A stretch of 64,000 bases of DNA from Bettongia penicillata ogilbyi (GCA_023548195.1 JAJHZJ010000496.1:9682070-9746069), one strand, 5' to 3'. Shown: positions 10,985-21,826, counted from the stretch's first letter. A program made the numbers and translations. The notes: a model not told the origin generated them from the letters alone.

Positions 10985-11524
10985 CAGTACTTCTTAAAAT
11001 GTGGGTCATGACCCCATAGAAATGTGAGAGTCACAAAAAAAAAATGACAACAGTAAAAGGTTTTTGAATGCACGATGATCAAAAATTAATTCGAAATAAA
11101 AAGTATAAGGAATCTGAGTTGTTTGTGGCAACACTTGCTTATGTTGCACTGGGTAATTTCACTGCAGCCTTTGTTCTGAACACGGTATTGGTGATTATAA
11201 AATCAAAATATCGATCAATTCTAAAAAATGGTGAAGATGCTCTGCATCCAGCAGTGTCAAATATTTTGTCAAGATTTAATTCTTTATATAAAAATAAACA
11301 AGTACATCCATCTCATCCTATGAAGATTTGTTTTCATCTTTAATAAATGGTAAAATTATATGTATACCAAAGAATTGTTTTAAAATAAATTTCTTTATGA
11401 TTTATTATCACTAAGTATTTGATTTGTGTGCCTATTATACATACCTATATACTCAGAGTCATATAAAAATGTCTTGAGTGAAAATTTCTTGGGTTGCAAG
11501 TAGAAAAAAGTTTAAGAAGTTCTG
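10985..11524 (+). mobile_element. hAT (Charlie-like) DNA transposon remnant
   Basis: The left end reads CAGTACTTCTTAAA (10985-10998). The right end, reverse-complemented, reads CAGAACTTCTTAAA (from 11524), a 13/14 terminal inverted repeat. The left end continues with 'gtgggtcatgacccc', typical of Charlie-like ends. Inside, a 91-codon open frame (11068-11343) contains SKYRSILKNG followed later by KNKQVHPSHP. That resembles the end of the hAT transposase dimerisation region, where family members show a '(T/S)K.R..L' block and a terminal 'KQAHPSH'-like motif. No clear 8-bp target duplication remains (flanks ttccttgt and tttgaaat), so it is old. The N-terminal BED finger and catalytic core are absent. 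Confidence 0.6.
11068..11343 (+). pseudogene. hAT transposase C-terminal remnant
   Basis: Open frame of 91 codons inside the terminal inverted repeats at 10985-11524. Residues 46-83 or so look like the C-terminal hAT dimerisation segment, ending in the KQVHPSH box also kept in domesticated hAT-derived genes. The preceding residues (FVATLAYVALGNFTAAFVLN) are not recognised. It is far too short for a transposase of about 600 residues and lacks catalytic residues. It is probably fossil DNA; an intact frame in an old element could be chance. Confidence 0.5.
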
Positions 11525-12154
11525 TTTGAAATGGTGCTTAATGCAGCAAGTATGAAAGTTCTGTGGTTGGGGGTAGGGGTTAGAGGATGGACAATCATTT
11601 TAAGACAGACAGAAGAAGAGGCATAGAACTGCATAGAGTAATCAGACATCATCTTTCTTAACGGTTCACTGAATTTTCTAGACCTGAGAGCATCTAATGA
11701 AGGACAATGGAGAGTTTTTAAGGAGAGTGGAGAAAATGAGACTAGCAAGAGATATTAGGAATCATTAAGAATGTGTGGCTTCCAAGAAAATTCTAAATGG
11801 GACCAGACCTTCATTTGCCATTGGAGAAGATAAGAGCACACCTTATATTGCATTCATTTCAAGGATTTCAGGGGAAACATTCAACACACCATTGGTTGGA
11901 TTTGCAGCATTCTCTCTAGTCTGCCTGCTGGCACTGTATAAAAACAGGATTCTTTATCAAACTCAAGTTCCTATTTTTTGGTACTTTTAAGGAAATAGCT
12001 TATATACTTATTTTTTAAGTCGTAGCCAAAAGCTAGGCTTTCAATTTGTCCCCTAGAGAACGATATTAGCTCTTCTCCCTTCACTTATGCTAATTATAAG
12101 CCAGAAAGCTTAGAAATTGGAAGAAGTAGACATTTGCAGAATATTATTTTGTTC
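11525..12154. other. Unique sequence, nothing identified
   Basis: No repeat or RNA gene recognised. Frames at 11512-11748 (minus) and 11775-11990 (plus) have no known motif. Confidence 0.4.

Positions 12155-12186
<32 letters not shown>
12155..12186. repeat. (CA)n microsatellite
   Basis: About 15 CA units, followed by a short TA run. Confidence 0.95.
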
Positions 12187-12191
<5 letters not shown>

Positions 12192-12194
12192 TTA

Positions 12195-12370
12195 GTAACT
12201 GCTCTGTGCCAGGCACAATGGATGAAGAATGAACAGGTGAATGAATAAAGACCATTAAGCCCTTATCAGATGTTAAGTACTGTGCTAAATGCTGGGAATA
12301 GAACAGGCAAGATAGGCCCTACTCTCAAGGAACTCAAGGTACTCTGATTTGGAGAGGTAATACACATTGG
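12195..12370 (+). repeat. CORE/L2-like 'tgtgccaggcac' repeat
   Basis: Contains 'gctctgtgccaggcacaatg', a later 'tactgtgctaaatgctggga', and 'ctctcaaggaactcaaggta'. The partial doubling suggests two fragments or an internal duplication. Confidence 0.65.
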
Positions 12371-12493
12371 AAGACTCACCCCAGATTTCTAAGAGTGCAG
12401 CACGGCTCACAGCAATGCCTGGGCATCTTTAAGGATCATGATGTTAAATCTATGCTTCATTAGCTAGGTGAAAAGCAAAGAACATCAATTAAC

Positions 12494-12690
12494 CTGAGGC
12501 AGCTAGGTGACATAAAGGATGAAACGCTGAGGCTAATAGAAAATCATGAGTTCATACTCTACCTGAGAAACCTAGCCCTGTCAACCTGGGCAAATTACTC
12601 TCAGCCTCAGTTTCTCTACCTGTAAAATGAGAAACTTGAAATAGATCCCATCCAGCTCCAAATCTATGATGTTATAATCCATGATCATAT
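12494..12690 (+). repeat. Marsupial tRNA-derived SINE with MIR-like tail
   Basis: Head 'gaggcagctaggtgacataa', middle 'cctgggcaaattactctcag', then 'cctcagtttctctacctgta' and 'catccagctccaaatctatg'. This is the full SINE order from tRNA-like head to CORE tail. Confidence 0.8.
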
Positions 12691-13200
12691 CTCACCCCCA
12701 CAGACACCCTCTTTTCCTCTCTTCTCTGTGGTTGTCTGGATTCAATTATATTTCTTGTCATACGTAAAGTTCCCCCCACCTCCAGCCGCTTTCTCTATCA
12801 CTCCCTTCCTGTTATTAGCTCTCATTCACAACTTTTAGGTGTTCCATCTTCTGATGTCCCAGAGTTCTGCGCTCCCCAAGTTCTCTTTGCTCTAATATCT
12901 GAACTCTGGATATTAAAATGACAAATTGTTTTCAGCTGACCATGTTTCCCTCTTTGGTTGTTAGCATCTGGTCCTTGGAGTGACTGTAAAAGGCACAGAC
13001 CACAGAGTCCATGTAGTTTTTTTCAAAAGCTATTAACAAAAATTTAAGCTAAAAATCTATGTTTTATGTTCTGCCACAAAAACTAATACTATCCTCATTT
13101 ACTGATGGCAAATTCTCCAATGTTTCAGTTGAATCCATTTTTGCTGTTCTATTTGGTGGAAGACACTTGCCTATCCTAGCCCTATAGTACTGGCTTTCCA
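12691..13200. other. Unique sequence, nothing identified
   Basis: Pyrimidine-rich at its start (12690-12930); otherwise no recognisable element. Confidence 0.35.
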
Positions 13201-13207
13201 CAAACGA

Positions 13208-13835
13208 AAGGAGGAAGGAAGGAAGGAAGGAAGGAAGGAAGGAAGGAAGGAAGGAAGGAAGGAAGGAAGGAAGGAAGGAAGGAAGGAAGGAAGGAAGGGA
13301 GGAAGGAAGGGAGGGAGGAAGGGAGGAAGGAAGGAAGGAAGGAAGGAAGGAAGGAAGGAAGGAAGGAAGGAGGGAGGGAGGGAGGGAGGGAGGGAGGGAG
13401 GGAGGGAGGAAGGGAGGAAGGAAGGGAGGGAGGGAGGAAGGAAGGAAGGAAGGAAGGGAGGGAGGGAGGAAGGGAGGAAGGAAGGGAGGGAGGAAGGAAG
13501 GAAGGAAGGAAGGGAGGGAGGGAGGGAGGGAGGGAGGAAGGAAGGAAGGAAGGAAGGAAGGAAGGAAGGAAGGAAGGAAGGAAGGAAGGAAGGAAGGAGG
13601 GAGGGAGGGAAAGAATGAAGGAAGGAAGGAAGGAAGGAAGGAAGGAAGGAAGGAAGTAAAGAAGGAAGGAAGGAAGGAGGGAGGGAGGGAAGGAAGGAAG
13701 GAAGGAAGGAAGGAAGGAAGGAAGGAAGGAAGGAGGGAGGGAGGGAGGGAAGGAAGGAAGGAAGGAAGGAAGGAAGGAAGGAAGGAAGGAAGGAAGGAAG
13801 GAAGGAAGGAAGGAGGGAGGGAGGGAGGGAGGGAT
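13208..13835. repeat. Long (GGAA)n/(GGGA)n purine array
   Basis: About 630 bases of almost pure purine on the plus strand, made of GGAA blocks alternating with GGGA blocks and broken only by single changes such as 'aagaatgaagg' near 13611 and 'aagtaaagaagg' near 13656. The minus strand is an open frame over its whole length (Pro-Ser-Phe-Leu repeats), purely because the unit has no stop. Such tracts can form triplex DNA, and GGAA runs are ETS-family binding sites; any function is inference. Confidence 0.97.
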
Positions 13836-13884
13836 ATACAATTGCTATCTATAATTTTTTTTTAATTTTTCATACTAACCTCAA

Positions 13885-14365
13885 TTTTGCATAGCTCTAA
13901 TTATTGGATATATTTCCTCATACTGAACTGAAATTTAGCATCACAGCCCTTAGCACACTCTATATTCCAGTCAAAGGAGCCTACTCACCGTTCTTAGAAT
14001 TTGTATTCTATTCCTGCCTCTATGTATTTGTACAAGCTGTTCCCTATGCCAGGAATGCTCCCTCTACCTCCACCTCTTAGGCTCCCGAGTTTCCTTCAAG
14101 TCTCAGTTCACGCACTTCCTCCTATGGAAATTTTTTTCTGATTCCTGGAGTTATTAATATTCTCTTCCTCCTCCTCACCCTATTCCCCCTCCTATTCCTT
14201 CTCTTAATATAATTAAGTAAACATTCACTTTTTCACATACTGTGTCTCTATGGCTCCTTGAAGCCAGTGATTATTTTTCATTTGTCTTTCTATGGTCAGT
14301 GCCTAGTGCAGGGTCATCCAGGGAGAAGGCATTTAATAAAGCTTGTCATAATGAATTGGATTAGA
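13885..14365 (+). mobile_element. L2 LINE 3' end
   Basis: Order of L2 blocks: 'agcacactctatattccagt', 'atgccaggaatgctccctct', 'tttccttcaagtctcagttc', 'ttttctgattcctggagtta', and the tail 'cttgaagccagtgatt' leading to 'ggcatttaataaagcttgtc'. This follows the L2 C-terminal coding region and 3' UTR. Coding frames are destroyed. Confidence 0.8.
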
Positions 14366-14924
14366 AATCTGTTTTTCCTATAGCTTCTACCCAACTCTCT
14401 GAGTACCTCCCTCTGAGGCCAAGGAAAACAAGTATTGTCTAACACGATTGCCTTCTTCTAGCATTTAAAGGAATATGACATCCATTCATCTCTTTATCTA
14501 TCTGTTAGGCTCTGATGTGTTCCCCCCTAAGATTTTTCATAGTCCTTTAGACATAGTGTCCCATCCAACCTGATGTCTTTCCTCATAGTGCCCAAAATGG
14601 AACACAGCCTCCATGGTATATTCTCTCCCCTTCTTCAGGAAATTCTACTACTTTTACTGCATCTTTAAATTGTGATCAATTTTTGTCAGTCACCTCACAC
14701 AATGGGCTGGCTGCTCACTGAAAGGATTAGGTTGTTTTTTGGGTTTTTTTATGTGAACTGTTTTCTATCCTTCCCTCCTCATCCCCTGTAAATATAAGGG
14801 ACTTCATCTGGCCCAACAGATTGAATTAACTTCAATCTATTTCACAACCCCTGGAGATAATTTTTGAATCCCCTTTTTTAATTCAATATATTTATTATCA
14901 CTCAATTTCATACTATGAATGAGT
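14366..14924. other. Unassigned; possible weak L3/CR1 trace
   Basis: A phrase near 14590 ('cccaaaatggaacacagcct') resembles the antisense CR1/L3 'gcccagaactgaacacaat' block, but neighbouring blocks do not follow clearly, so I leave it unassigned. Confidence 0.3.
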
Positions 14925-15095
14925 GAATGAAAAAATGAATGAATGGATGAATATTTACTCAGTTCACTCTGTTCCAGGAACTGGAACAGGGGATCCAAAT
15001 GCAAGCAAACAAGACAGTCCTTGCCCTGGGGAGTTACATTCCAAAAATAGTAGACAATACATAAAAGTCAGAAAGAGAAGAAAGATCATGTAAGC
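14925..15095 (+). repeat. (GAAT)n run and CORE/L2-like repeat
   Basis: Imperfect GAAT/GAAA units (14925-14950), then 'actctgttccaggaactgga' and 'agacagtccttgccctgggg', 'agttacattcc', the body of the 'tactatgtgccaggcac' family. The GAAT run fits the simple repeat often found at the start of this family. Confidence 0.65.
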
Positions 15096-15329
15096 CATAG
15101 CATCCTTTGGAAATACCTGGGAAATGATGAGTCCTATCAATGGTCAAGATAATGTGAAAGTTTCCTAACCTCACCCAGGATCCCAGTAATGGAGTCCAGG
15201 TTTCAGGAAAAAGATCGCTTAGGAAAATTGTCAGAACCTAGAAGAATGAGTTGGAAATATCAGGTATCTATCAGTCATAATTGATAAATGTCCTATCTAT
15301 ATTTTCTTTTAAATCATGAATTTTAAAAT

Positions 15330-15830
15330 ATTGAACCAAATATGACCACAGACAGAGTCTTATGGCATTCCACTAGAGACTAAATGAGACTGAAATATTT
15401 TAATCACTATTTATTTGGCCCAATCATTCAACCCCTTCTGCATTAAGCATATTTTATTATCATCCCTCAACCCCACTTTTTCATCTTTTCTGCAAGGATA
15501 TCATTAGTGAATTTGTCAAACGCTTGTAAAAAAATGAAACAAAGTATGTTTACTATTGTCTTGGTATTTGTATTTCTTAACCTTTATAAATCATGTAAGC
15601 TCTTTTTCTAGTTGCTCCATTAAAATGCTTTTTTTAAAAAAAATTTTTTACCAGTAATTCATATCAAAGTAACAAATCTATAATTTTAAAAATCTCTCTT
15701 CTCCTCACTGTGACTTGTATTGATATATATTTTAGTGCTCCCTTCCCATTTAATTACGTATCTCATTCCCACTTTCCAGTTGATGATTTCTGCTCTATCT
15801 TTCTGATTCTCAAGCTCATTTCTTATGGGA
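15330..15830 (-). mobile_element. CR1/L3 LINE fragment, RT region, antisense
   Basis: Antisense blocks in the expected order: 'ggcattccactagagactaa', 'cattcaaccccttctgcatt', 'aaggatatcattagtgaatt' with 'tgtcaaacgctt', then 'accagtaattcatatcaaag' and 'aatctataatt'. On the minus strand these encode parts of the L3 reverse transcriptase. An ancient element with no usable frame. Confidence 0.75.
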
Positions 15831-16585
15831 AGAAAACCAGAAGCAAAATTGCAGTTGAGTAAGGCTGCCTTTCTCAGTTAACTGTCATCATCATCCCATC
15901 CATTCCAGCCAGTGGCCCTGCCATTTCCTTGTTTCTCCTCTAAACCTCGATCTCACTTTAAATTGACTATTTTTATCGTACTTACTGTAGGCCTCAGTTT
16001 ATAATAATGCTGGACTTTTGCTTTTCTTTTCCTATTCCTATGGGATCTTGTTACTTTCTGGCATTCATCCTCAATTATTAACTGCCTTAGCCAAGGAGCT
16101 CCTTATGCAGCCACATTTGTGCCTTCAGCTCTCATCTTCTCCCCCATTCTCTTCCATTGAATCATTTATGTTGACTTTATTTGACATTTTTTTGAATCAC
16201 TTTTTTAAAATTATATGCCATTATTCAGTGCTCCCTTAGTTCCCTCCCAGAATCTCAGATCTTAACATCCTATTGATCTATTCTGTGAATTCTTTGAAAT
16301 CAGTTTTCTAAAGCTAAGTTATTGTGCTATGCCCAGTATCTCATCTGATTCTTGTCATGAACTCTAAGATAGCATGGGCTCTTCCTCTCATGCTTCCCAT
16401 AGTTTCTACCTCATCAACCAGTCTTCTGGTACATGAGAGAATAGACAAAGTTATAAACAAATTTGACTTTGAAGAAAGAACAGGGAGGTTAAAATTGTAA
16501 ATCCATTCTTAGAAAGAGGCAACACAAAACCATGATGAGGTTGTTTATGTTAGTCTTAAAACAACAAAAATAATGAATTTCTTTT
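15831..16585. other. Unassigned pyrimidine-rich sequence
   Basis: No family recognised; may continue the L3 remnant in badly decayed form. Confidence 0.3.
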
Positions 16586-16589
16586 TTGT

Positions 16590-16755
16590 GCATTGAAGTC
16601 CAGAATTAAGGAGACAGTCTTGTTGCATTTGGAATGGGAACCTGAGTTCAAATCCTATCCTTGCAATTTTTCTCCTGTGTGACATTGGATTATCAGTGAA
16701 CCTCTGTTTTCTCAACTGTAAAATTAGATTGCCCTCTAACATTTAAGATTCTAGT
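16590..16755 (+). repeat. CORE-SINE/MIR-type SINE
   Basis: Contains 'acctgagttcaaatcctatc', 'ctgtgtgacattggattatc', 'cctctgttttctcaactgta' and an 'acatttaagattctagtata' tail, in MIR order. Confidence 0.75.
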
Positions 16756-16919
16756 ATACAGGGTCAAGCTTTTACTGGCAATATTTTATTAGCATATGAA
16801 AATTCACAAATGAAAATGATCAAGCAGGTAGAATCAGTTTTCTATAATGTCATCTGCTAAATAGACAAAACCACATTTGTTTGGTTCTTGTCAAATTCTT
16901 ATACCTGTCACAAGTTAAG

Positions 16920-17180
16920 TAATCTATGTAATGCGAATACATGTGCACAAGATAAATACGTACATGTATAAAAATGTAGATATATTTAGACATATAAATA
17001 TGTTCTATGCATTTACATGTATGCAACACATTGTAATATGCATAGGCTTACACATACACATATCTTCCTCCACTCACATTAACATGGATGTACATGATAT
17101 GGACACTTATATGCACAAAATATACGTAACTGTATTTACTTGATGTGCAGGCATCTATACACATGCAAACACACTCATAT
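16920..17180. repeat. AT-rich region with TG/CA/TA microsatellite character
   Basis: Interspersed 'acatgta', 'atatgca' and 'acacata' words without a stable period. A 70-codon frame (16931-17143) is low complexity. Confidence 0.6.
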
Positions 17181-18010
17181 TATAACCAGCAGAACAAAAC
17201 TCAACCTCAAAGACAGTAAATATAACAGGCTGCAGAGATGTATTAAGGAAATGATAGGATGGGAGTGGACTGCTTTAGCAGAATAGTCGTACTTAGAGGA
17301 TATGAATCTAGGGATGAGACAAGTGAAAGTGAATATGACTAGAATATGAAATGCCTCTGTTAATATATTAAGAAGTGATATATCAATATATCACTCATTC
17401 TGTGGCTCATTTCTTCTGATTTCTAAGTCATGGGCTTGAGAATAAAGATGTGGAGGTATTGATGCAAACTTTCCTAGATCTTTTTCAGAGTTACATTCCT
17501 TTTCATCCCAAATTTGCTCCGTCAGAGCAGAGAGCATCCAGAAACAGAAACATCTTTAAAGATAACATGGCATATGCCATGATTTCATTTCCAGTGCAAT
17601 TTAAGGAACTGGTATGGGGGTGGGGACAAGCAGTAACTCTGAGGAATCATTCCAGAGATCTGACAGTGTGAGAAAACTGCAGACCTATTTTGATGGGCTC
17701 CATTCTGAGCTCCACAGACATCTTCAAAAAGGTCCTTTTGTTTCACAGCTTGTTTTTGAGGCACCATCATTTAATGGAAATAGAATTAGGTTAAAAGACA
17801 GGTTTGGGACAAAAATTATCGTAGGCTTTCTTGGTCAATGATCTAACCCTTACAAACCTACAAAAAGAGGGACTGACAAGGATAAGACCTCAGAGATGAG
17901 ATTCATTGTGTTTTTAATTCCAGGGAGTACCCTCATCGGATGTAAAGAGTTTGGGGTGTGATAAGTATGTCTATTTTTATAAGTTCATCTACCTGCCAAG
18001 CACCCCTAGT
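17181..18010. other. Unique sequence, nothing identified
   Basis: No repeat recognised. A small inverted repeat ('agtgatatat' / 'atatatcact') lies near 17371-17392. A 75-codon frame at 17614-17841 has no known motif. Confidence 0.4.
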
Positions 18011-18011
18011 T

Positions 18012-18275
18012 ATTGTGTTTGTCCTTAGTTCTCAAAGAGTACCATGATATCAAGATGATGACGTGACTTGCAGTTAACTTTGATTTGAGTGAAAGAGATC
18101 TGTGCAAGGTCACCAACCTCACTTTCTCCTCCAGAACCATCTGGATCCAGTGGCCTGATATTCATCAGGATGATTGGAGATGGCCCAGGATGAAATGGGA
18201 GAATCTTGCCATTTTAGGCTAAGGTCTTATTATATTTTCATTTGAGTGAGATAAGCCCATTCAGTAAATAGGCCT
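18012..18275 (-). repeat. RTE-tailed SINE (RTESINE-type), copy 1
   Basis: Read on the minus strand it carries 'ggccatctccaatcatcctg', 'ccagatggttctggaggaga', 'aagtgaggttggtgacc' and ends with 'tctttgagaactaaggacaa', the RTE-type tail. The 5' portion (18215-18275) matches the 26577-26640 portion of the plus-strand copy. Same subfamily as 18738-18895, with which it shares the rare 'atatcaagatgatga' block. Confidence 0.8.
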
Positions 18276-18556
18276 TTTAAAGTGGTTACTCAAGGGATGG
18301 CCCCCTTTTAAAAAAGAAATCAAACTGGGAGAGGAAGATCCAGACCTACAGCATTCCTGGGTAAACAGGAAATTATATTGTATTTACATTCACTCTGTGC
18401 TAGGTGAGCAAGGAATTGTTGTCCAATCTATCAACTCCAGAGTGAATTGGGTTTAAGGCATTGTCTTTGAGCAAGAAATCTAGTCAGTAAACCCAAAGGG
18501 CAAAAGGCAGCTTTGGCCATGGAAGGGTATCTTCCCCTGGGTAGAGCACCCAGGCT
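18276..18556. other. Unassigned sequence between SINE and GGAGA array
   Basis: No element recognised. Confidence 0.35.
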
Positions 18557-18727
18557 GGAGAGGAGAGGAGAGGAGAGGAGAGGAGGGGAGGGGAGGGGAG
18601 GGGAGGGGAGGGGGAGGGGAGGGGAGGGAGAGAGGAGAGAGGAGAGGAGAGGAGAGGAGAGGAGAGGAGAGAGGAGAGGAGAGAGGAGAGGAGAGGAGAG
18701 GAGAGGAGAGGAGAGGAGAGGAGAGGC
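18557..18727. repeat. (GGAGA)n/(GGGGA)n array
   Basis: Pentanucleotide purine array, GGAGA at both ends and GGGGA in the middle. It accounts for the low-complexity open frames on both strands at 18480-18740. It lies right at the 3'-tail side of the minus-strand SINE at 18738, so it may have grown from that tail. Confidence 0.95.
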
Positions 18728-18737
18728 TATTCACTCA

Positions 18738-18895
18738 TAGGTCATGTTTGATCTTTATTCTTGAATAGGACCATGATATCAAGATGATGAAATGACTGGC
18801 AGTTGACTTCGATTTGAGTAAAGGAGGGTTGTGCAAAGTTACCAACCTCACTTTCTCCTCCAGAGTCATCTGGGTCCAGTAGTCTGATATTCTAC
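18738..18895 (-). repeat. RTE-tailed SINE, copy 2
   Basis: Nearly the same sequence as copy 1 from 'accatgatatcaagatgatga'-like bases through 'cctcactttctcctccagag' to 'tctgggtccag', in the same orientation, about 700 bases downstream. Truncated at its 5' end. Confidence 0.8.
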
Positions 18896-19479
18896 ATCCC
18901 TAGTAAAGCTTAAGGTAGAGGGGCCCCAAAAGATAAAAGAGGTAAATCTTCCATGGGTTATGGTCTCCTACTCTGGGAAAACCAAAAGACATGGATGCAA
19001 AGTCAATAGTTTATAGGAGGGTTAATATCATCAGTCAATCTGGAGTTTTCTTAGACAAATCATAAGATTTCATTCAGCAACAAACATACCAAGTGAGATG
19101 AGAAAACTAGCAGCAAAAATTTCTTCTTTTTACCTCTCAGGATCAACACAGATCAAGAGACACTAGAATACTGTGGGAAGGATAAGTGACCATCCATATT
19201 TCATGAGCAAGTTTTTGAGATACAGACAAAAGGAATTCTTCTGGAGCCCAGGTCAGGGTGATACTGACCCTACTAGACATGCTCAATTAGTTCCTTCCCT
19301 CTACAGTTTTATTGCTTCTCCTTTTCAAGATATTTTGATCTTGAACCCATAGAAAATAATTTCACATGTTTTCAATTTCATGAAATCCAGATGTAATTTT
19401 GAGGAAATATCTGGTAGATCTATGCATTTTTAATAAAGGAAGTTAAACTTAACCCCAAGGCTATGTCTCCATGACATTC
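18896..19479. other. Unassigned sequence
   Basis: No repeat or gene recognised. Confidence 0.35.
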
Positions 19480-19665
19480 CCTGAGCAGCTTTAAAGTAGC
19501 AAACAAACAGCCCTGGTTAAGTTTATGTGACTTTTCCAAGGTCCAGAAGAAGGAAATAGCAGGATTAAAGCCCAGACATCTGACTCCATGGCCAGGCGGC
19601 ATTTCATTCCTCCGTCCAACTGGATACAAGCAGCACTGTCTTATTCTTCCTCCTGCCCAGTAGTC
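19480..19665 (-). repeat. MIR-type CORE-SINE, reverse orientation
   Basis: Antisense order 'tatgtgacttttccaaggtc', 'aggattaaagcccagacatc', 'tgactccatggcc'. Diverged. Confidence 0.6.
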
Positions 19666-19887
19666 AGGTACCTTTTACTCTGCCCCACTGCAGCCATATT
19701 GTCTGCTCACTCAATTCAAACATTTTCTGCACTATATCATTGACTATGATTCAAAGTTTTTTCACTCATGTCAAAAACTGAGAATTGTCACTTTCCTTTA
19801 CTTCAGAGTTAGAAGGGATGTCAAATAAATGAGTTAATGTTTGACACAAAAAATAATAAGAAACTATTTTCATTTACTTATTTGGGG

Positions 19888-20930
19888 GATGGAGTGGGGT
19901 AATATAACCAAGCCATCCAATTCAACCACTCCCCAAATCAAAATGACCTTGACATAATCTCCATCAAGAGATCATGAAGGCTGCTTGAAAGACTGAAGTG
20001 AGAGGGAATTCATTGCCTCTCAAATTCCCTAAAGAGGAATTTGCTGCTCTTTGGGAATAATTCTAATTATCAGCAATTTTTTGCTGAGTATTCTGGTTCA
20101 TTATATTTCTCCCCTTTCATACACCCCTAACTGCTCCTAGTTCTTGCCTCTGGGGTGAAGAACAGCACCTCTTCCAAATGATGGTCCTTAAATACTCAAA
20201 GATAGGCACCATGTCCTCTTTCTTTTGAGTATTTTTGGGGGCAGCTAAATAACTCAGAAGATAGAGTGCAGGATTTGACATTAGAGACTCCTATCTCATA
20301 TAATTACTAATAAGGGGACCCTGTGCAAGTCACTTAACCTCTTTCTGTCTCAGTTTCCTCATTTGCAAAAGGATGGCAATTAAAGCATCTATTTCACAGA
20401 ATTTTGTGAGGATCAAATGAGTTAATACAAGTAAATCACTTTGCAAAACTTAAAGCCCTGTGTAAATGCTAGTACCATCATCATCCTTCTCATCATCATT
20501 ATCCAGTTTAATTATTCCCAAGTTCCTTCAACCCATCCTCATGCAGCATAGAGTAAAGACTTGCTTTTATTAGCATTGGCTTCCTCTGCATTTTCTCTGT
20601 CTTGTCAATATCCCTTAAAACATAGTGTTCATAACTGGACCCATTACTCCTACCGGACTTTAATCCATTTTAATCCATTTAAACCATTAAGGGTTATCAT
20701 TCCCTTAAATCCTGTACCCTATACCTCTTGCTTTAACCAAACAAAAGGCAGATTCATGTCTGGGATTCCACTAAGCACCACCAAATCACGCAATCTAGGA
20801 TCATGTTAGCTCTCTTAGCTACCTTGTCACCCTGTTGACACTTGCTTAAATGATAGAGAGAAAACTGCCAAGTTGCAGGCTTGTGTTTCTTAGTATCATC
20901 ATCCAGTACCACAATATTTTCCTCATTTTA
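19888..20930 (-). mobile_element. CR1/L3 LINE 3' region, antisense, split by a SINE
   Basis: Antisense L3 blocks in order: 'aattcattgcctctcaaatt', 'taactgctcctagttcttgc', 'ctctggggtgaagaacag', 'ttaaatactcaaagataggc', then after the SINE 'agttccttcaacccatcctc', 'catagtgttcataactggac', and 'atcatgttagctctcttagc' with 'ttgacac'. This spans the C-terminal coding part and the 3' UTR. A SINE (20237-20490) interrupts it, so the L3 is the older. Confidence 0.8.
20237..20490 (+). repeat. Marsupial tRNA-derived SINE, full order, nested in L3
   Basis: Head 'gggggcagctaaataactca', B-box-like centre, 'tgtgcaagtcacttaacctc', 'tctcagtttcctcatttgca', 'gaattttgtgaggatcaaat' with 'gagttaata', and the tail 'ccctgtgtaaatgctagta' plus ATC repeats. 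It is inserted in the L3 at 19888-20930. Confidence 0.85.
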
Positions 20931-21371
20931 TTATTTGGGAACTATGGCTGCTGATGGCCTTGAGGATATAGCTCTGAACTATATCAGTAGATCACTTTTA
21001 TGGGATGCTATGGCCAATGTGATTCATTCCTGGTCATTTGCTTTGTGGTGAGGACCCTTGCTGAGCTTAGCTAGCTTGTTCTCAGGCAGTAGACCTATAG
21101 GTTCCTATCAGTTCCTGCTCAAAGCATTTCCCAGTCGGTAGAATTTGACAGAATCTGCTCTCTCTCTTACATTTTAGCCTTGAGAACCTCCCTGAATTAA
21201 TAAGACATCAGAGTAGTATTTCAGTGGAGAAATACATTTGGAAAATATTACTTTATGTCTTCAAGTCACAGAATACTTGAGTCCCTGAAGAATTAAAATG
21301 GAATATCACATTACAGATGATGGAGGGGCACATAGTGAGTTTGGGCAGACTGTGATCCATAGCAGGCACCA
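20931..21371. other. Unassigned sequence
   Basis: No element recognised. Confidence 0.35.
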
Positions 21372-21625
21372 ACTATGTGGCAAAAAGAAGAGAGCTCTGG
21401 ACTTGAAGTCAGGAAGACCTGAGTTCAAATTCTGCCTCAAACACATACTTGACTATACTCTGGTCAAGTCATTTCATTCTGTCTGCTTCCATTTCCTCAT
21501 CTATAAAATGGAGATAATAATAGAACCTATTTCCCAGGGTTATTGTGAAGGCCAAATGAAATAACATGCAAATCCCTCTAAAGATCTTAAAAGTGTCACT
21601 TAAATTTTATCTATTATTAATTATG
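21372..21625 (+). repeat. Marsupial tRNA-derived SINE
   Basis: 'gagctctggacttgaagtca', 'ggaagacctgagttcaaatt', 'catttcctcatctataaaat', 'ggagataataatagaaccta', 'cagggttattgtgaagg' and a TTATTA-rich tail. The overlapping 88-codon frame (21298-21564) is an artefact of this SINE. Confidence 0.85.
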
Positions 21626-21793
21626 CTAGAGAACTATAGTGAAGGATGTCACCAAGGAAATATATGCGTGAAAACAAAGATAGACATGGTATGTGACAAG
21701 AGTGAAGGATGATCCGTGGCCACTCTGTGTACTTCACTGGAGATTCCTATGATAGCATGAGAAAATGAGAAAAACCAAAGAACCCCCACCCTT

Positions 21794-21826
<33 letters not shown>

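Noticed and set aside
13182..13841. 219-codon minus-strand frame encoding Pro-Ser-Phe-Leu repeats
   Set aside because: It is the translation of the GGAA/GGGA array; the repeat unit cannot make a stop in that frame. No unique protein sequence on either side.
14470..14850. CR1/L3 fragment
   Set aside because: Only one block resembled L3; the neighbouring blocks did not follow in order.
17371..17392. AT-rich 22-base inverted repeat as a hairpin or terminator
   Set aside because: Common by chance in such AT-rich DNA and without context.
17614..17841. 75-codon plus-strand frame as an exon
   Set aside because: No recognisable motif and an overlapping antisense frame of similar length; no convincing splice sites.
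18480..18740. Frames of Ser-Pro-Leu or Arg-Gly-Glu repeats
   Set aside because: Translation of the GGAGA/GGGGA array.
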